31,624 nt of DNA from JBEKVE01 sp049514335 (GCA_049514335.1 JBEKVE010000055.1:1-31624); one strand, 5' to 3'; shown: positions 1-9,109, counted from the first letter of the stretch. Notes: generated from the letters alone by a model not told the origin. Program-made: numbers and translations.

Positions 1-1134
1 GGAGGGCGCCCGCGCCGCCGCCTGCACGGCATCCGGCGAGACACGCTGTTCGACGTGGTGGGGGCGGTGGTGGCGGCGCTGTGCGTGACCGTGCTCTTGT
101 TCGGCCCGCTGGCGGCGCTGTCGGGGCCCATCGGCTTCGTCTTCGTGGCCTGGGGGATCTTCCTCGTCGTCTACGGCGTGCTCGTGTCGCTGCGAGAAGA
201 CGGGCCGGCGGTGCGCGACGCGGTCATGACGGCGGTGTTCACCTCGGCCGCCGTCGTCGCCGTGGTCGCGTTGGCCGCGGTCGTGACCTTCACCCTGCAA
301 CGGGGGCGCCACGCCCTGGTGCACGCCAACTTCTACACCACGGACATGTCCACCGCAGGTCCCACGGCGCCGCTCACCAAGGGAGGGGTGGCCCACGCGC
401 TGGTGGGGACGCTGTGGCAGATCGGCATCGCCATCGTGCTGTCGGTGCCTCTCGGGCTCGTGTGCGCCGTGTACCTCGACCAGACCCGCACCCGCTTCTC
501 GCGCTTCGTGCGGACGGTGGTAGAGGCGATGACGGCGCTGCCCACCATCCTGGCGGGGTTGTTCATCTTCGCCTTCTGGATCATCATCCTGGGCTTCCAA
601 CAGTCAGGCCTCGCCGCCGCACTGGCGCTCAGCATCATGATGATCCCGTACATGGTCCGCACCTCGGACCTGGTGCTGCGGCTCGTGCCCAACAGCCTGC
701 GCGAGGCCTCGGGTGCCCTCGGGGCGCCGAAGTGGCGCACCGTGTGGCACGTGGTGCTCCCGACGGCCCGGTCCGGTCTGGCCACAGGGGTGATCCTCGC
801 CATCGCCCGGGGAATCGGGGAGGCATCACCCGTCCTCCTCACGGCCGGGTTCACCACCTACATGAACGCCGACCCGGTCCACGGGCCGATGGTGTCGCTC
901 CCGCTCGAGGCGCTCAAGTTGGTGGCCTCGGGCGAGCCGAACTACGTCGCCCGGGGCTTTGCCTGTGCGGCGCTCCTGCTCATCGTGGTCCTGACCCTGT
1001 TCGTCGTGGCCCGGGTGGTCGGGGGGTTCGGGCCCGAGCACATGTCGCGTCGCCATCGACGCAGGGTGCAACGTTCCTCGGCGCGTGACGTCGGTCGTCT
1101 GCGCGGCGCCGGTGGGACGGGGGCGGCGTCGTGA
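1..1134 (+). CDS. pstA: Phosphate ABC transporter permease PstA (5' end outside window)
   Basis: Integral membrane permease of the high-affinity phosphate importer PstSCAB; with PstC it forms the channel energised by PstB. The frame is open from base 1, so the true start may lie upstream; a GTG at 55 is the first start codon inside the window. Several hydrophobic helices are visible, and the ABC-permease EAA loop reads EASGALGAPKWRTVWHVVLP, where the coupling helix contacts PstB. The PstA-like region IGEASPVLLTAG follows. Before the permease domain are two extra N-terminal helices and a long loop. The C-terminal tail is Arg-rich and cytosolic. The stop overlaps the GTG of the next gene by 4 bp (GTGA), so the two are translationally coupled. 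pstC would be expected just upstream. Assignment is secure from the motifs and the neighbouring pstS and pstB. Confidence 0.92.
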   Translation, partial: GGRPRRRLHGIRRDTLFDVVGAVVAALCVTVLLFGPLAALSGPIGFVFVAWGIFLVVYGVLVSLREDGPAVRDAVMTAVFTSAAVVAVVALAAVVTFTLQRGRHALVHANFYTTDMSTAGPTAPLTKGGVAHALVGTLWQIGIAIVLSVPLGLVCAVYLDQTRTRFSRFVRTVVEAMTALPTILAGLFIFAFWIIILGFQQSGLAAALALSIMMIPYMVRTSDLVLRLVPNSLREASGALGAPKWRTVWHVVLPTARSGLATGVILAIARGIGEASPVLLTAGFTTYMNADPVHGPMVSLPLEALKLVASGEPNYVARGFACAALLLIVVLTLFVVARVVGGFGPEHMSRRHRRRVQRSSARDVGRLRGAGGTGAAS

Positions 1135-2861
1135 CCTGGTCCGAGCGGCGGCGCGCTCTGCGCCAGGGCCGGCACTGCCGCGCTCGGCGGGCCGTGGTGG
1201 CGATGGTGACGGCGTTGTCGGTGGTGGGTCTCAGCACCACCGTGGTGCGCACACCGCCGGCGGCGGCCGACACCACGAGCTACGTGCCCGTGTCCGGTGC
1301 CGGCTCCACCTGGTCGGAGAACGCCCTCGACCAGTGGATCACTGACGTCCAGCAGTACGGCATGCGCGTCAACTACGCGGGCACAGGATCCACGGCGGGG
1401 CGCCAGTCGTTCCTCGACGGCACCGTCGACTTCGCCGCGTCGGACATCCCCTTCCAGACCAAGCCCGACGACGGGTCCGCTCCCGAGAACCCTGTCGCCG
1501 GCTCCTACGCCTACATGCCGATCACGGCAGGTGGCACGGTGTTCATGTACAACCTCATGATCAACGGCCAGCGCGTCACCAACCTGCGCTTGTCGGGGCA
1601 GAACATCGCCAAGATCTTCACCGGCGCCATCACCAACTGGGACAATCCGGCCATCGCGGCGGACAACCCCGACCTGAAGCTCCCCAACGAGACGATCGTG
1701 CCCGTGGTCCGCTCCGACGGCGCCGGCGACAGCTACGAGTTCTCGCAGTGGATGATCAGCCAGTACCCCTCGGTCTGGAACTCGTTCTGCTCGGCGTCGG
1801 GGCGCGCCCCCGCCTGCGGCCCGACGTCGTTCTATCCGACGGTCACGGGCATGATCGCCCAGTCCGGCGACCTGGGCGTGGCCGGGTACGTGTCGCAGAG
1901 CTACGGCGCAGGGTCCATCGGCTACGTCAACTACTCCTACGCCTTGAACGCTGGCTTCCCCGTGGCGCAGATGCTCAACGCGGCGGGGTACTACACCGAG
2001 CCCACCCCCCAGAACGTGGCGGTGTCGCTGCTGCAGGCCCAGATCGAGACGACCAACACCGACCCTTCGGTGTACCTGACCGAGAACCTCCAGGACGTGT
2101 GGACCGACACCGATCCCCGGACCTATCCGCTGTCGTCGTACAGCTACCTGATCCTGCCCATCACCGTGCAGGGCCAGTTCACCGCGGCCAAGGGCAAGAC
2201 CCTGGCCGCCTTCGCCTACTACGCCATGTGCCAGGGCCAGACCGAGTCGGCGTCGCTCGGGTACTCGCCCATGCCCATCAACCTGGTCCAGGCCAGCTTC
2301 ACCCAGATCGCCCGCATACCCGGCGCCGTGGTCCAGAACATCAGCATCCAGAGCTGCAAGAACCCGACGTTCTCGTCCACGGGTGTGAACCTGCTCGCCC
2401 AGACCGCCCCCTATCCCCCCGCGTGTGACCAGCAGGGCCCCACGCAGTGCACCACGGGCACGGGCGGGGCGACGGCCCCCACGCCGGTCAGCGTGACGAT
2501 CAGGGTGAGCACTACAAAGACGGCGTCTTCGAAGGCAGGGGCCAGCACCGGCACAGCCGGCGCGTCCGGTGGCGCGGCGGGTTCGCCCGGTTCGCCGGTG
2601 TCGAGCGCGTCCGGAGGCACGGGCGCCGCCTCGTGCGGCACCGCCGCGTCCGGCACCACGACATCGTGCCCGGTGTCGACGGTCGCCCCCGGCCCGACGA
2701 CCCCGGTGACCCAGCCCCTTACGCCCCTCACGGCCACGCTGCCCGACAAGGGGGGATGGTCCACCGTCCAGACCGTCATGCTCGTGGTGCTGCTCGGTCT
2801 GTTGGTCGTGATCATCCTCCCCGGCCTCGTCACCCGTCGGACCAGGCGGCGGGCGCAATGA
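1131..2861 (+). CDS. pstS: PstS-type phosphate-binding protein with C-terminal membrane anchor
   Basis: Extracytoplasmic phosphate receptor that delivers phosphate to PstC/PstA. The N-terminus has an Arg-rich stretch, a hydrophobic signal segment (about residues 20-48) and a likely cleavage after AAA; there is no lipobox Cys. The binding-site segments of the family are visible: SGAGSTW near the mature N-terminus, YAGTGSTAG, AASDIPF, and RSDGAGDSYEF (equivalent to the usual RSDGSGTT loop). At 576 aa it is much longer than usual PstS (about 350-400 aa). The extra part is a Thr/Ser/Gly/Ala-rich linker (about 435-540), then a transmembrane helix near 545-566 and the tail RRTRRRAQ. So the protein is probably held by a C-terminal helix instead of a lipid. 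The GTG start at 1131 overlaps the pstA stop, and the stop overlaps the next ATG (ATGA). Confidence 0.9.
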   Translation: MTWSERRRALRQGRHCRARRAVVAMVTALSVVGLSTTVVRTPPAAADTTSYVPVSGAGSTWSENALDQWITDVQQYGMRVNYAGTGSTAGRQSFLDGTVDFAASDIPFQTKPDDGSAPENPVAGSYAYMPITAGGTVFMYNLMINGQRVTNLRLSGQNIAKIFTGAITNWDNPAIAADNPDLKLPNETIVPVVRSDGAGDSYEFSQWMISQYPSVWNSFCSASGRAPACGPTSFYPTVTGMIAQSGDLGVAGYVSQSYGAGSIGYVNYSYALNAGFPVAQMLNAAGYYTEPTPQNVAVSLLQAQIETTNTDPSVYLTENLQDVWTDTDPRTYPLSSYSYLILPITVQGQFTAAKGKTLAAFAYYAMCQGQTESASLGYSPMPINLVQASFTQIARIPGAVVQNISIQSCKNPTFSSTGVNLLAQTAPYPPACDQQGPTQCTTGTGGATAPTPVSVTIRVSTTKTASSKAGASTGTAGASGGAAGSPGSPVSSASGGTGAASCGTAASGTTTSCPVSTVAPGPTTPVTQPLTPLTATLPDKGGWSTVQTVMLVVLLGLLVVIILPGLVTRRTRRRAQ

Positions 2862-5623
2862 GGGCGCGCCACGGGCGACGGTGGGGTCTGGCGCGAGGGC
2901 GTCGTCGCCTGGCCGTGGTGTCCGCCTCGGTGTCGGTGCTGGCGGCTGTGGCACTGGTCCCGGCGTCATGGGGAACGACCTCGTCGCCTCCCGACGACGC
3001 CGGTGCGGCCGGGACCGACACCGCCATCGCGGCGACGTCGTCGGCGGTGACCGTCACCGAGCCCTCGGGGCTGAGCGTCACCGTCAACCAGACCCAGGAC
3101 CTCGAGAACCAGGCCATCTCCGTCTCCTGGACCGGGGGCACGCCCACCGACAGCGGGCCGGGTGAGCCCTTCGACACGACCTACAGCGAGAACTACCTCC
3201 AGATCTTCGAGTGCTGGTCACCCACCGGGCCGACCACCGGCGCCGGCGCCGGCCCGTCCCCGACGCAGTGCGAGTTCGGCGGCGAGAGCAGCGCCGGATC
3301 GTCGGCCTATCCGGTTCAGGGCACCGGGTTCGAGTACTCGCGGATCCTGTCGCAGAGCACGTGGAGCAATTACAGCCAGGTGTCGGGGTACACCGACACC
3401 TCGACCGGCTACATCGTGGAGCCATTCGACGCCGTGGACGGCACGGTGATCGGCCAGCAGGCCAACTACAACTGGGACAACAACCCCCTCGACCCCACGG
3501 CGTTCTGGCTGAACCCCTACTTCAGCTACGACGACACCAACGAGATCGACTTCGCCCGCACCTACGCCGATGGGACCGGGCAGGCCCTCTTCCAGGTCGA
3601 CACCGGCCTCGAGGCGCCCGGCCTGGGCTGCGGGCAGGCGGTGGATCCCTCCTCGAGCGGGTCCGACACCGTCCCGGACTGCTGGTTGGTGATCGTCCCC
3701 CGGGGAACCGAGGCGCAGGAGAACCCCACCGGCCTCACCGGGGTGAATGGCGTCGTGACGTCGCCGCTCAACCCCGTCGCCTGGGCCAACCGCATCGACA
3801 TCCCGCTCCAGTTCAAGCCGATCGGGTCGTCGTGCGCCATCGGGGCCGACGAGGAGCGCATCGTGGGCAGCGAGCTGGCCACGGCGGCGGTGACGAGCTG
3901 GCAACCGGCGCTGTGCGCCCAGCCGGGAGCGCCCCCCTACAACTACTCGTACGTGAGCGACGACCAGGCCCGCACCGACCTCACCCAGCCGTCCTACGGC
4001 AGCGCGGGCATGGCGGTGTTCAGCGACCCGATCCCCCCTGCCCAGACGAGCGCCAGCGACCCCGTCGTCTACGCCCCGCTCACCTTGTCGGGCGTGGTCG
4101 TCGGCTTCAACATCGAACGCCAACCGGCACTCGAGAGCGGAGGGCTCGATCCCGACGAGGAACCGTTGAGCGGGACCAGGGTCGAGCACATCAACCTGAC
4201 GCCGCTCCTGGTGGCCAAGCTCCTCACCGAGTCCTACCTGGCCGAACTGCGCGACGTGTCCACCGACGACGGGCCGGGCAGCAAGTGGGCCTGGGTCAAG
4301 AACAACCCGACGAGCCTCGTGACCGACCCCGACTTCTTGCAGTACAACCCGGAGTTCGCCGACCTGTCGAGCACCGCCGGCGGTCTGGACGCCGCCACCT
4401 TGGTGGTGGAGGAGAGCTCGTCGGACGCCGCCACGGCGTTGTGGGACTGGGTGCTGTCGGACCCCGCGGCAGACGCCTGGCTCGACGGGTCCTCCACCGG
4501 GGAGCCGGCTGGAGACACAGCCATGACCGTGAACCCGCTCTACAGCACGAACCCCGCCATCGCCGCTGCCGCCGGGGACGCCTCCCCCTTCGGAACGCCC
4601 ACGCCCGACAGCTACCCCAAGAGCGACACGTGGTGCTACAGCGACCCCTCGGCCATCGTCGAGCCCGACGGGGCCGCGGCCGAACCGGCCCGCCCGTTGT
4701 GCCTGCAGGACTGGTCGCCGTACGCGCTCACCATGCAGGCCGCCGCCCAGGCGGCCGCCACCGCCAACGACGGCGGCAAGACGACGCTCGACCCCGCCGA
4801 TCCGCCCGACGCCGCGTGGGGATCCAACGGCCCCCAGGAGAGCGGCGAGAGCTTCATCCTGAGCGTCACCGACTCGGCGTCGGCGGCGCAGTACGGGTTG
4901 CAGACGGCCAGCCTCAGCCGTTCCGGCGACGACGGGTCGTCGCCGACCTTCGTCGCCCCCGACGAGCAGAGCATCCTGGCCGGCGAACAGGCCATGACGC
5001 CGAGCGCGGTGCCGGGCGTGGTCCTGCCCGACCCTTCCACCACGGCGGCCGGTGCGTATCCGCTCAGCATGCTCACCTACGCCGCCACCACCCCCGAGAC
5101 CCTCGACACGTCGGATCGTCAGAACTACGCCACGTTCCTGCAGTACGCGGCGAACGGGGGACAGGTCCCGGGCGTGAGCGTCGGACAGCTCCCGCCGGGC
5201 TACGTCCCACTCCCCGCCGCGCTGCAGGCGCAGGCGCTGGCGGCCGCGGCCACCATCCTCAACCCACCCGTGATCACCTCGTCCGCTGCCCCCGCCGCCC
5301 CCGTGACGTCCTCACCGGGGTCGTCGCTCATCGCTTCCGCGCCCACGAGCCGGGCTCCGAGCTCGGGCGCGATCGACAGGGCCTCGCCGGCCACGACGGC
5401 GCCGGTGCCGCGCGTGGTCCCCATCCCGGCCGTGACGCCCGCCAAGCTCATCCGGGCCCACACCGGGGTGTTCGGGATCGGCGCCTTGCGCTGGGCGCTC
5501 GTCATCACCCTCGTGGTGGGGGCGATCACAGCCCTGTCGGCGCTCGCCCTCACACCCCTGCCGTGGCGGCGACGCCGGGTGCTGCGTCCCGGGGTGGTCA
5601 CCGCGTCCGGATGGTCCCCTTGA
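2858..5623 (+). CDS. Large membrane-anchored surface protein with weak PstS-like segments
   Basis: Secreted 921-aa protein of unknown function, translationally coupled to pstS (ATGA overlap at 2858-2861). The N-terminus carries many Arg residues and a hydrophobic signal segment (about 18-40). The C-terminus has one transmembrane helix (about 879-898) followed by PWRRRR, so most of the chain lies outside the cell. In the middle, YAPLTLSGVVVGFNI followed by HINLTPLLVAKLLTESY resembles the PstS pattern in which a strand ending in YNL or FNI is followed by LTP-x-x-(L/I)-AKI. I infer a diverged periplasmic-binding-protein fold, perhaps duplicated or with long insertions. About ten Cys could form disulfides. 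The last 150 residues before the helix are Ala/Pro/Ser-rich, as in a wall-spanning stalk. It could be a second receptor, a scaffold, or something unrelated to phosphate; gene position is the main argument for a transport link. Confidence 0.72.
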   Translation: MRARHGRRWGLARGRRRLAVVSASVSVLAAVALVPASWGTTSSPPDDAGAAGTDTAIAATSSAVTVTEPSGLSVTVNQTQDLENQAISVSWTGGTPTDSGPGEPFDTTYSENYLQIFECWSPTGPTTGAGAGPSPTQCEFGGESSAGSSAYPVQGTGFEYSRILSQSTWSNYSQVSGYTDTSTGYIVEPFDAVDGTVIGQQANYNWDNNPLDPTAFWLNPYFSYDDTNEIDFARTYADGTGQALFQVDTGLEAPGLGCGQAVDPSSSGSDTVPDCWLVIVPRGTEAQENPTGLTGVNGVVTSPLNPVAWANRIDIPLQFKPIGSSCAIGADEERIVGSELATAAVTSWQPALCAQPGAPPYNYSYVSDDQARTDLTQPSYGSAGMAVFSDPIPPAQTSASDPVVYAPLTLSGVVVGFNIERQPALESGGLDPDEEPLSGTRVEHINLTPLLVAKLLTESYLAELRDVSTDDGPGSKWAWVKNNPTSLVTDPDFLQYNPEFADLSSTAGGLDAATLVVEESSSDAATALWDWVLSDPAADAWLDGSSTGEPAGDTAMTVNPLYSTNPAIAAAAGDASPFGTPTPDSYPKSDTWCYSDPSAIVEPDGAAAEPARPLCLQDWSPYALTMQAAAQAAATANDGGKTTLDPADPPDAAWGSNGPQESGESFILSVTDSASAAQYGLQTASLSRSGDDGSSPTFVAPDEQSILAGEQAMTPSAVPGVVLPDPSTTAAGAYPLSMLTYAATTPETLDTSDRQNYATFLQYAANGGQVPGVSVGQLPPGYVPLPAALQAQALAAAATILNPPVITSSAAPAAPVTSSPGSSLIASAPTSRAPSSGAIDRASPATTAPVPRVVPIPAVTPAKLIRAHTGVFGIGALRWALVITLVVGAITALSALALTPLPWRRRRVLRPGVVTASGWSP

Positions 5624-5684
5624 TGGCGAGCGTGGCGACCGAGCGCGGACGAGCTTCCCTTCTCACGACGAAACGGACGGAACG

Positions 5685-6755
5685 ATGACCACGAGAGCTG
5701 AATGGAGACGGGCGAGGAAGCGGGCGCGCACCCTGGCGGCGCTGCGCTCGTGTGCGGTGGCGCTCGTCGCCGCCGGTGCGTGGTCGCTGTACCTGGGGGC
5801 GTCGTCGGCCCCGGCTGGCGCCTCCACCCTGGCCGGGACCGCCACCATCACCGACACGTCTCTGGTGCCGCTCGGATCCGGCGCGTCGACGACGGAGTTC
5901 TCCGTGGCGCTCCCCGCCAACGCGGCGTGCACCGGTGACACCGCCACCGACGGGTACCACGTGTACAGCTACCTGGTCCAACAGGGGACGAGCATCACCG
6001 GCATCACCTTCACCACCCACCCGTCGGAGGGCTTGGGCCTGGTGAACGACACCGGCGTCTACTACGGGCCCATCAACACCGCGATCAACACGGGCCAGAT
6101 CGTGAGCATCCCGAACAACTTCGAATGGGCACCGCTGCTGTCCGACGGCATGACGCTCTCCTCGCTCCTCTACGGCGGGTCGAGCGGGGTGTGGGAGACG
6201 GGATTGGCCTGCGCCACGAGCGCGGGAGTGCTGAGCGACTACTGGAACACCCAGGTCACCTTCACGGCGAGCTCCTCGGACACGAGCGGCTTCGTGTGGA
6301 GCGCCGTTCCCGGCGTCGTGACCTCGTCCTCCACCACGACCACCTCCGTGGCCGGGTCGACCACGACGACCACGTCCTCCACCACGACCACCTCCGCGGC
6401 CGGGTCGACCACGACGACCACGGCCGGGACGACCACCACGACAGCGCCGGGGACCACCACCACGACGGTGCCGGGGACGACCACCACCACCAACGTCGGG
6501 GCCACGACGACCACGGCGGCGGGAGGGTCCACGACGACCACGACGCCGGTCTCCACGTCGTCGGACTCGTCGCAGGGTGCCGATCCGTCCACGGCGTCGG
6601 TGGTGGATGCGAGCTCATCGTCATTGCCGCTCACCGGTGGCTCGGTGCGCCGTGACCTCGTCGTGGGCATGCTGTGCATCGGCTTCGGCCTCATCTTCCT
6701 GGGCTGGAGCGCGCGCCTTCGTGGTGTGCGCGCCCCGCGGGTGTGGGGGCCTTGA
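5685..6755 (+). CDS. Thr-rich cell-wall protein with LPLTG sorting signal
   Basis: Secreted 356-aa protein with an N-terminal signal peptide (hydrophobic segment about 21-45, ending near APAGAST). A roughly 160-residue globular domain rich in Ser, Thr and Gly follows, then a Thr-rich stalk (about 215-290) made of TTTTT blocks spaced by AGS, APG and VPG. The C-terminus is a complete sortase substrate signal: LPLTGG at residues 314-319, a hydrophobic helix, and a basic tail (RLRGVRAPR). A sortase would cut between Thr and Gly and link the protein to peptidoglycan. ATG 5685 is preceded by GGACGGAACG. The gene sits between the large surface protein and the sortase-like gene, inside a phosphate-transport operon. 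The globular domain matches nothing I recognise. The stalk is probably glycosylated, by analogy with other actinobacterial wall proteins. Confidence 0.8.
   Translation: MTTRAEWRRARKRARTLAALRSCAVALVAAGAWSLYLGASSAPAGASTLAGTATITDTSLVPLGSGASTTEFSVALPANAACTGDTATDGYHVYSYLVQQGTSITGITFTTHPSEGLGLVNDTGVYYGPINTAINTGQIVSIPNNFEWAPLLSDGMTLSSLLYGGSSGVWETGLACATSAGVLSDYWNTQVTFTASSSDTSGFVWSAVPGVVTSSSTTTTSVAGSTTTTTSSTTTTSAAGSTTTTTAGTTTTTAPGTTTTTVPGTTTTTNVGATTTTAAGGSTTTTTPVSTSSDSSQGADPSTASVVDASSSSLPLTGGSVRRDLVVGMLCIGFGLIFLGWSARLRGVRAPRVWGP
6327..6422 (+). repeat. 48-bp tandem duplication in the Thr-stalk coding region
   Basis: Two adjacent 48-bp copies (6327-6374 and 6375-6422) differ at one position (T/C in GTGGCC against GCGGCC). 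They encode the repeat S-S-T-T-T-T-S-(V/A)-A-G-S-T-T-T-T-T. Further imperfect ACC/ACG blocks continue to about 6560. This is in-frame expansion of a low-complexity wall stalk. Confidence 0.85.
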
Positions 6756-6763
6756 GCTTCCCG

Positions 6764-7756
6764 GTGACGACCGAACGGCAGGGGTGGACCACGCCCGGAG
6801 GGCGGACCGGCGCTGACGGGCGCGCCGCCGGTGCGTGGGTGCCTCCCGCCCCCGGCGACGCCCACGCCCCCACGGCGGCGTCGCCCGACCGTGACCGGCG
6901 TCGGGCCTCCTCGGCGCGACTGCGCTCGGTCCTCGACGCCGCCCGGATCGTGCTCCTCATGGTGTCGGCGCTGGCGTTCGGGCTGGCGCTCAACCTGCTC
7001 GTGGGGAGCCGTCTCGAGCACCGCGCCGCCCAGGCCCGCGCCTACGACACGTTCCGCCAGGAGCTGGCCCTCGGCACGGCGCCGCTGCGACCCACCAGTG
7101 ACCACCGCGCCCTGGCTCTCGGTACCCCCATGGCCCTCCTCGAGATCCCCTCCATCGGCGTCAAGGAGGTCGTGGGGGAGGGGACCACCGGAACCGTGCT
7201 CATGTCGGGCCCGGGCCATCTCCGTTCGTCGGTGTTCCCCGGCGAGGTGGGGACGAGCGTGATCCTGGGGCGGGCCGCCGCCTACGGAGGCCCGTTCGGC
7301 CGCCTCCACGACCTGCGCAAGGGGGCGCACATCACCGTGATCACCCAGGGCGGGACGTCCACCTTCACGGTGGTGGACACCCGAACGGCCCACGCCCTGA
7401 TCCCGGTGCTGGCCCCGGGTCAGGCGCGCCTCACGCTCGCCACCGCCACGGGGCCGGCCTTCGTACCGTCGGGGGTGGTGTGGGTGGACGCCAACGACAC
7501 GGCCACTCCGTTCGCGGCGGCGCCACCCCCGCTCGTGCGGGTGCCACCAGACGAGCGGCCGCTCGGCGTCGACACCGCACCCCTGGGGTCGTTCCTGCTG
7601 TGGCTGGCGCTGTTGGCGCTCGTCCTCGCTGGCGCGTTGTGGACCTGGCGCCACCGTGGCCACGCCCAGGCGTGGGTCACGTTCCTCGCCCCGGTCGTGC
7701 TGGTGGCGTACTTCGCCGCCACGCACGGCTCGGCCATGCTCCCCAACCTGCTGTGA
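6764..7756 (+). CDS. Sortase-fold membrane protein lacking catalytic His and Cys (pseudo-sortase)
   Basis: Protein of 330 aa with the layout of actinobacterial class D/E sortases: cytosolic N-terminus, transmembrane helix (about 60-80), extracellular sortase domain (about 95-245), then two C-terminal helices (about 273-294 and 303-320). Family landmarks are present: LLEIPSIGV, GPGHL (149-153), YGGPFGRLHDLRKG and LTLATATGP. In active relatives the segment before the PF motif reads AGHR, with the catalytic His; here it is LGRA, with Arg170 in the His position. The active-site Cys of LTLxTC is Ala228, and the catalytic Arg position falls in VPSGVV. All three catalytic residues therefore appear lost, although the fold is intact and not frameshifted. 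The GTG at 6764 was chosen as start; a TTG at 6752 overlapping the previous stop (TTGA) is an alternative. It lies directly after an LPLTG substrate gene. Confidence 0.82.
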   Translation: MTTERQGWTTPGGRTGADGRAAGAWVPPAPGDAHAPTAASPDRDRRRASSARLRSVLDAARIVLLMVSALAFGLALNLLVGSRLEHRAAQARAYDTFRQELALGTAPLRPTSDHRALALGTPMALLEIPSIGVKEVVGEGTTGTVLMSGPGHLRSSVFPGEVGTSVILGRAAAYGGPFGRLHDLRKGAHITVITQGGTSTFTVVDTRTAHALIPVLAPGQARLTLATATGPAFVPSGVVWVDANDTATPFAAAPPPLVRVPPDERPLGVDTAPLGSFLLWLALLALVLAGALWTWRHRGHAQAWVTFLAPVVLVAYFAATHGSAMLPNLL

Positions 7757-7805
7757 CGACGGTTGCCGTGATGACAGCCACCACCCGATTTCGAACGGAG
7801 GTGTC

Positions 7806-8642
7806 GTGACCCAGTTCGCCCAGGCCACACGACCAGGACCGGTCCCGACCGTGCTCGACGACCGTCGGGCCGCCACGCTCGAGGCGCGGGAGATCTCGGC
7901 GTGGTTCGGCGCCCGGCAGGTGCTCGATGACGTGTCGCTCACGATGGAGGCACAACGGGTCACGGCCCTCATCGGGCCGTCGGGGTGCGGGAAGTCCACC
8001 TTCCTCCGCATCCTCAACCGCATGCACGAGCTCACGCCGTCGGCGGCGCTGGCGGGCGACGTCCTGCTCGACGGCGTCGACATCTACGACCCGGGTCGCA
8101 AATTGACCGAGGCGCGTCGCCACATCGGCATGGTGTTCCAGAAGCCCAACCCGTTCCCGGCCATGTCCATCTACGACAACGTCCTGGCGGGCCTCAAGCT
8201 CACGGGCACCAAGGTGGACCAGAGCAGCAAGGACCAGCTGGTGGTGGAGTGCCTGACCAAGGCGGGCCTGTGGAGCGAGGTGTCCGACCGGCTGCGCTCG
8301 CCCGGCGGGGCGCTGTCAGGTGGTCAGCAGCAGCGACTGTGCATCGCCCGGGCGCTGGCCATCCGCCCCCGGGTGCTGCTCATGGACGAGCCCTGTTCGG
8401 CGCTCGACCCCACCTCCACCCGCCGCATCGAGGCCACCATCGAAGAGCTGCGTAGCGAGGTCACGGTGGTGATCGTCACCCACAACATGCAGCAGGCAAC
8501 CCGGGTGTCGGACTACACCGCCTTCTTCCTCGCCGAGCAGGGCATGCCCGGGTACATCATCGAACACGGGCCCACCGACGCCATGTTCGGAGAGCCCCAG
8601 GACCCCCGGACCTTCGATTACGTCCACGGCAGGTTCGGATGA
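7806..8642 (+). CDS. pstB: Phosphate ABC transporter ATP-binding protein PstB
   Basis: Cytoplasmic ATPase that drives phosphate import through PstC/PstA. The 278-aa product has all ABC ATPase motifs: Walker A GPSGCGKST (57-65), the Q-loop in VFQKPNPFP (a PstB hallmark), signature LSGGQQQRLCIARAL, Walker B VLLMDEPCSALDP and the H-loop in VIVTHNM. The PstB C-terminal pattern ending in a Phe- and Tyr-containing HGRFG is also seen. GTG 7806 is chosen because ACGGAGGTG sits 5-10 nt upstream; the frame is open further upstream without a comparable ribosome-binding site. It is separated from pstA by four other genes, which is unusual because pstA and pstB are normally adjacent. The stop overlaps the next ATG (ATGA). 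Confidence 0.95.
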   Translation: MTQFAQATRPGPVPTVLDDRRAATLEAREISAWFGARQVLDDVSLTMEAQRVTALIGPSGCGKSTFLRILNRMHELTPSAALAGDVLLDGVDIYDPGRKLTEARRHIGMVFQKPNPFPAMSIYDNVLAGLKLTGTKVDQSSKDQLVVECLTKAGLWSEVSDRLRSPGGALSGGQQQRLCIARALAIRPRVLLMDEPCSALDPTSTRRIEATIEELRSEVTVVIVTHNMQQATRVSDYTAFFLAEQGMPGYIIEHGPTDAMFGEPQDPRTFDYVHGRFG

Positions 8643-9109
8643 CGGGCCCGGGGGCGTCGAACGGTGCGGTCCATCACCTTGACGACGGGGATGCAGGGGC
8701 CCGCGGCTACACCCGTGCATCGGTGGAGCGCTACCTGCGCGAGGTGGCCGACCAGCGCGCCGAGCTGGAAGCCGCCATCGCCGACGCCCGCTCCCGCTAC
8801 GAGCGGGCCTCAAGCCTGGAGCACCGGATCGAAGCGTTGGAGAAGCGTGTCGGCGAATGGATCGCGTGGACCATCACCCGACAGCGAAGCGGCGACGCAA
8901 CAGCTGCTGGAGCCGTCGTGACCGGTCCCGCCAACCAGCCGGTGGTCACGTCGCTCCGTGCTCCAGGTTCCGCTGACCCCGCCCACGACGCCATTGCCCG
9001 CCTCGAGCAACTCCAAGCGCGGCTCCAGCAGGCGCGCCTGGCGTTGCGGCCCGAGTCGATCCCCGCCGTTGACGGCGCTACCAGGGACGGAGAGTCCGTC
9101 GGTGTCTGA
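8639..9109 (+). CDS. Small coiled-coil protein coupled to pstB
   Basis: Predicted cytosolic protein of 156 aa with no recognised family. After a Gly-rich N-terminus comes GYTRASVERYLREVADQRAE, a DivIVA-like opening, followed by a heptad-rich helix to about residue 75 with many Glu, Arg and Ala. A second helical segment rich in Leu, Gln and Arg (about 115-140) is LEQLQARLQQARLALRPE. It starts inside the pstB stop codon (ATGA overlap) and overlaps the next gene by 8 bp, so the three are made together. The position is where phoU often occurs, but PhoU is larger (about 215 aa) and I see no PhoU metal-site motif. A role in organising or regulating the transporter is inference from position only. 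Confidence 0.7.
   Translation: MTGPGASNGAVHHLDDGDAGARGYTRASVERYLREVADQRAELEAAIADARSRYERASSLEHRIEALEKRVGEWIAWTITRQRSGDATAAGAVVTGPANQPVVTSLRAPGSADPAHDAIARLEQLQARLQQARLALRPESIPAVDGATRDGESVGV

Noticed and set aside
942..2969. Long minus-strand open frame (675 codons) opposite pstS
   Set aside because: A GC-rich shadow frame with Arg/Gly/His-rich low-complexity translation and no family similarity; pstS on the other strand is clear.
3211..5688. Plus-strand frame of 825 codons overlapping the 921-aa surface protein
   Set aside because: Arg-rich shadow frame without signal peptide or domains; the other frame has signal peptide, membrane helix and correct coupling to pstS.
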